From assembly GCA_026389315.1 (NCBI GenBank), contig JAPLIC010000063.1, positions 1 to 64,000 of the forward strand: 64,000 nt of DNA. Direction: 5' to 3'. The stretch's first letter is position 1, and the number at the start of each line of letters is the position of its first letter. A model generated the notes under the pieces. That model saw only the letters and a program-made list of their open reading frames with translations. It searched no databases and was not told the origin of the DNA. Source of the DNA: Cyanobacteriota bacterium (GTDB lineage: Bacteria > Cyanobacteriota > Cyanobacteriia > PCC-6307 > Cyanobiaceae). This document shows positions 62,513 to 64,000 of the stretch, piece after piece. The translations under genes were made by a program, and so were the position numbers.

Positions 62513-62749
62513 TCAGAAGCGGCGCAGATCCACGCCCAGCTCGCGGGCAAAGCGACCCAGGCCGAGCTTCTGGATGGTCCGCAGGGCTTTTGTGGACACC
62601 CGCAGGTTCACGAAGCGGTTGCCTTCGGCCCACCAGAGGCGGCGATACTGGAGATTCACCTGCTGCAGCTTCTTGGTGCGCACATGGGAGTGGCTGACGG
62701 CCATGCCGTTGTTGGCACGCTTGCCGGTGAGTTCACAGACGCGGGACAT
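62513..62749 (-). CDS. rpmB: 50S ribosomal protein L28
   Basis: The 78-residue ribosomal protein starts [22 protein letters not shown] and contains [11 protein letters not shown] and [20 protein letters not shown], the complete L28 pattern. ATG 62749 lies 72 bases after htpG. It is placed between htpG and the peroxiredoxin on the same strand. Confidence 0.97.
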   Translation of the reverse strand: MSRVCELTGKRANNGMAVSHSHVRTKKLQQVNLQYRRLWWAEGNRFVNLRVSTKALRTIQKLGLGRFARELGVDLRRF

Positions 62750-62821
62750 AACAGGGGAGAACGGCTAAGGCCCGGAAACGGCCAGTAATTCGTAACTTTA
62801 CCAAATGGGAAGGGTGGGCCC

Positions 62822-64000
62822 CTAAAGCGTGCGCTGCATCAGCTGACCCATCAAGCTGGTGCCCCGTTGCTGGAAGCCTGCCAGATCTTCCGGAGCCAGT
62901 CCGCCCACGGCCAGACGGGCCATGTCATAGACGTGGCGGCCCAGGTCGTTGGCCAGTTGCTGGCTGGGGGATCCGCCGGTGCCCGCCCCCGTGGTCAGCA
63001 CCGCACCTCGGGACAGCTTCAGCAGCCCAGCCACCAAGGGGTGACGACGGTTCACCAACAGAACATGGTGGTCCGGCAGGCCGGGCAGGCGTTGCTCCAT
63101 CAGGGCACCCATGTCATTGAGGCGGCGCATCTGCTCGGGCAGCAGGATCAGGGCCGCCGGAGCTTCCTCTCCTTTGAGGGACTGCACCTGGATGGTGATG
63201 CGGTCGTCGGCGAGGGCCCGCTTGAACAGATCGCGCAGGTTGTCGTTGTCGTCCTTGCCCTCGGCATCGGTCAGGCCGCTTTCACTTTCCTGCAGGCTGG
63301 CATCCAGCTCGGCATCCACCCGCTGGAAGCGCAGCTCGCCGTGGCGGGATTCCAGCCAGGGCAGGAATTGGGTGTCGATGAAGCTATCGGCCAGGAGCAC
63401 TTCGGCGCCCTGGCTTTTCCACAACGCCAAGGCTCCCGCCTGGCCCGCCTCATCGGTGCAATAAAGGATGCGGTTGGCGTGGTCGGCCCCCAACCGTCCC
63501 CGGTACCCCGCCAAGGTGGTGTAGGCCTTGTCGCCCCAGGCGATCGGATCGACATGGGCTTCGGCGGGCGGACGATCGCCATCGGCACTGGCGTCCGGGG
63601 CCGCGTCAACCGGCATCTGGGCATGGGCGCTGGTGCCGAACAACACCTGGTCTCCCACCTGGTCGGCGAACTTGTCATCCTCCATGGCGCCAACCTTGAT
63701 GAAGGGAGCGATGGCGTCCCAGATCTCGGCGTAGCGGGCCGGCTCCTGGCGGTACAGCTCCTTGAGGCGATCACCCACCTTGCGGGCCACAAAGCCCCCG
63801 ATCGAGCGCACCCGCCGGTCGGTTTGCAGGGCGCTGCGGCTGACGTTGAGGGGGATGTCGGGGGAATCGATGACGCCGCGCAGGGGCAGCAGATAGCGAG
63901 GCACGACCTCCTTGATCGAGTCGCTGACAAATACTTGGCTGCAATAGAGCCGGATCTCACCCTTTTCCCAGTCGGCACGACCGCTTAGGCGCGGGAAATA
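62822..64000 (-). CDS. htpG: HSP90-family chaperone HtpG, C-terminal part
   Basis: The gene enters from beyond the window; the frame is open from base 64000 to the stop at 62822, giving about 392 residues. The visible part covers the middle and C-terminal domains: V-F-V-S-D-S-I-K-E-V-V-P-R-Y-L-L-P-L-R-G-V-I-D-S-P-D-I-P-L-N-V-S-R is the characteristic HSP90 middle-domain block. The C-terminal dimerisation region follows. The N-terminal ATPase domain lies outside. A GTG inside this block is not the real start. Confidence 0.95.
   Translation of the reverse strand, partial: YFPRLSGRADWEKGEIRLYCSQVFVSDSIKEVVPRYLLPLRGVIDSPDIPLNVSRSALQTDRRVRSIGGFVARKVGDRLKELYRQEPARYAEIWDAIAPFIKVGAMEDDKFADQVGDQVLFGTSAHAQMPVDAAPDASADGDRPPAEAHVDPIAWGDKAYTTLAGYRGRLGADHANRILYCTDEAGQAGALALWKSQGAEVLLADSFIDTQFLPWLESRHGELRFQRVDAELDASLQESESGLTDAEGKDDNDNLRDLFKRALADDRITIQVQSLKGEEAPAALILLPEQMRRLNDMGALMEQRLPGLPDHHVLLVNRRHPLVAGLLKLSRGAVLTTGAGTGGSPSQQLANDLGRHVYDMARLAVGGLAPEDLAGFQQRGTSLMGQLMQRTL

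Noticed and set aside
62867-63988. 373-codon open frame antisense to htpG
   Set aside because: htpG is unambiguous; the opposite frame has no recognisable motif.

Overview
The window is a gene-dense, GC-rich stretch of a cyanobacterial chromosome. Evidence for a cyanobacterium is the magnesium chelatase H subunit (chlH), a high-light-inducible chlorophyll-binding protein, phosphoribulokinase, a photosystem I accumulation factor, and many families restricted to cyanobacteria (DUF4335, DUF3038, DUF2949, DUF3727, DUF3685, NarM). The leuB-prk-accD and ruvX-DUF3727-yqeG-proB-lpxD neighbourhoods, the high GC and an ABC-type nitrate transporter suggest a freshwater or brackish picocyanobacterium of the Synechococcus/Cyanobium kind; the genus is inference.

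Layout. 1-8.2 kb: the end of a DUF4912 protein, a two-domain kinase-like protein, small cyanobacterial unknowns, apt, a flavoprotein hydroxylase, an Hli protein and dapB. 8.5-12.5 kb: chlH, facing a 14-gene minus-strand run (12.5-24.9 kb) that holds an oxidoreductase, accD, the prepilin peptidase, prk, leuB, lpxD, proB, yqeG, DUF3727, ruvX and a CofE-like membrane protein. 25-35 kb: phoH, a tandem-Cache protein, a DUF2079 membrane protein, fumC, a PSI accumulation factor, DUF3685, a Fur-family regulator, hisA and a CSP41-like protein. 35-38 kb: a lower-GC patch with an HpsJ-like protein and a surface O-acyltransferase. 38-41 kb: a Ski2-like helicase. 59-64 kb: a pirin, two coupled mini-genes, a metallophosphatase, an exported peroxiredoxin, rpmB and the 3' part of htpG.

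The centrepiece is 41.0-59.1 kb, an almost complete nitrate-assimilation island. nirA, a CbiX-like chelatase and cobA form one minus-strand operon with 4-nt overlaps (siroheme enzyme plus siroheme synthesis). Divergent from it run a TrpD2-like gene, narM and nrtABCD. narB converges on nrtD. Then come mobA, moaA, moaB, moaD, moaE, moeA and moaC for the molybdenum cofactor. A good NtcA-type promoter precedes nrtA, and a weaker candidate precedes nirA.

Points most worth a second look: a phosphoribulokinase of the proteobacterial class I type without the redox cysteines of class II enzymes; a HEAT-like/CbiX fusion inside the nirA operon; the TrpD2-like gene translationally coupled to narM; a 40-codon membrane mini-gene coupled to a 62-codon gene; a Fur protein lacking its usual zinc cysteines; and in-frame tandem repeats in three proteins, one of which multiplies the start codons of the prepilin peptidase.
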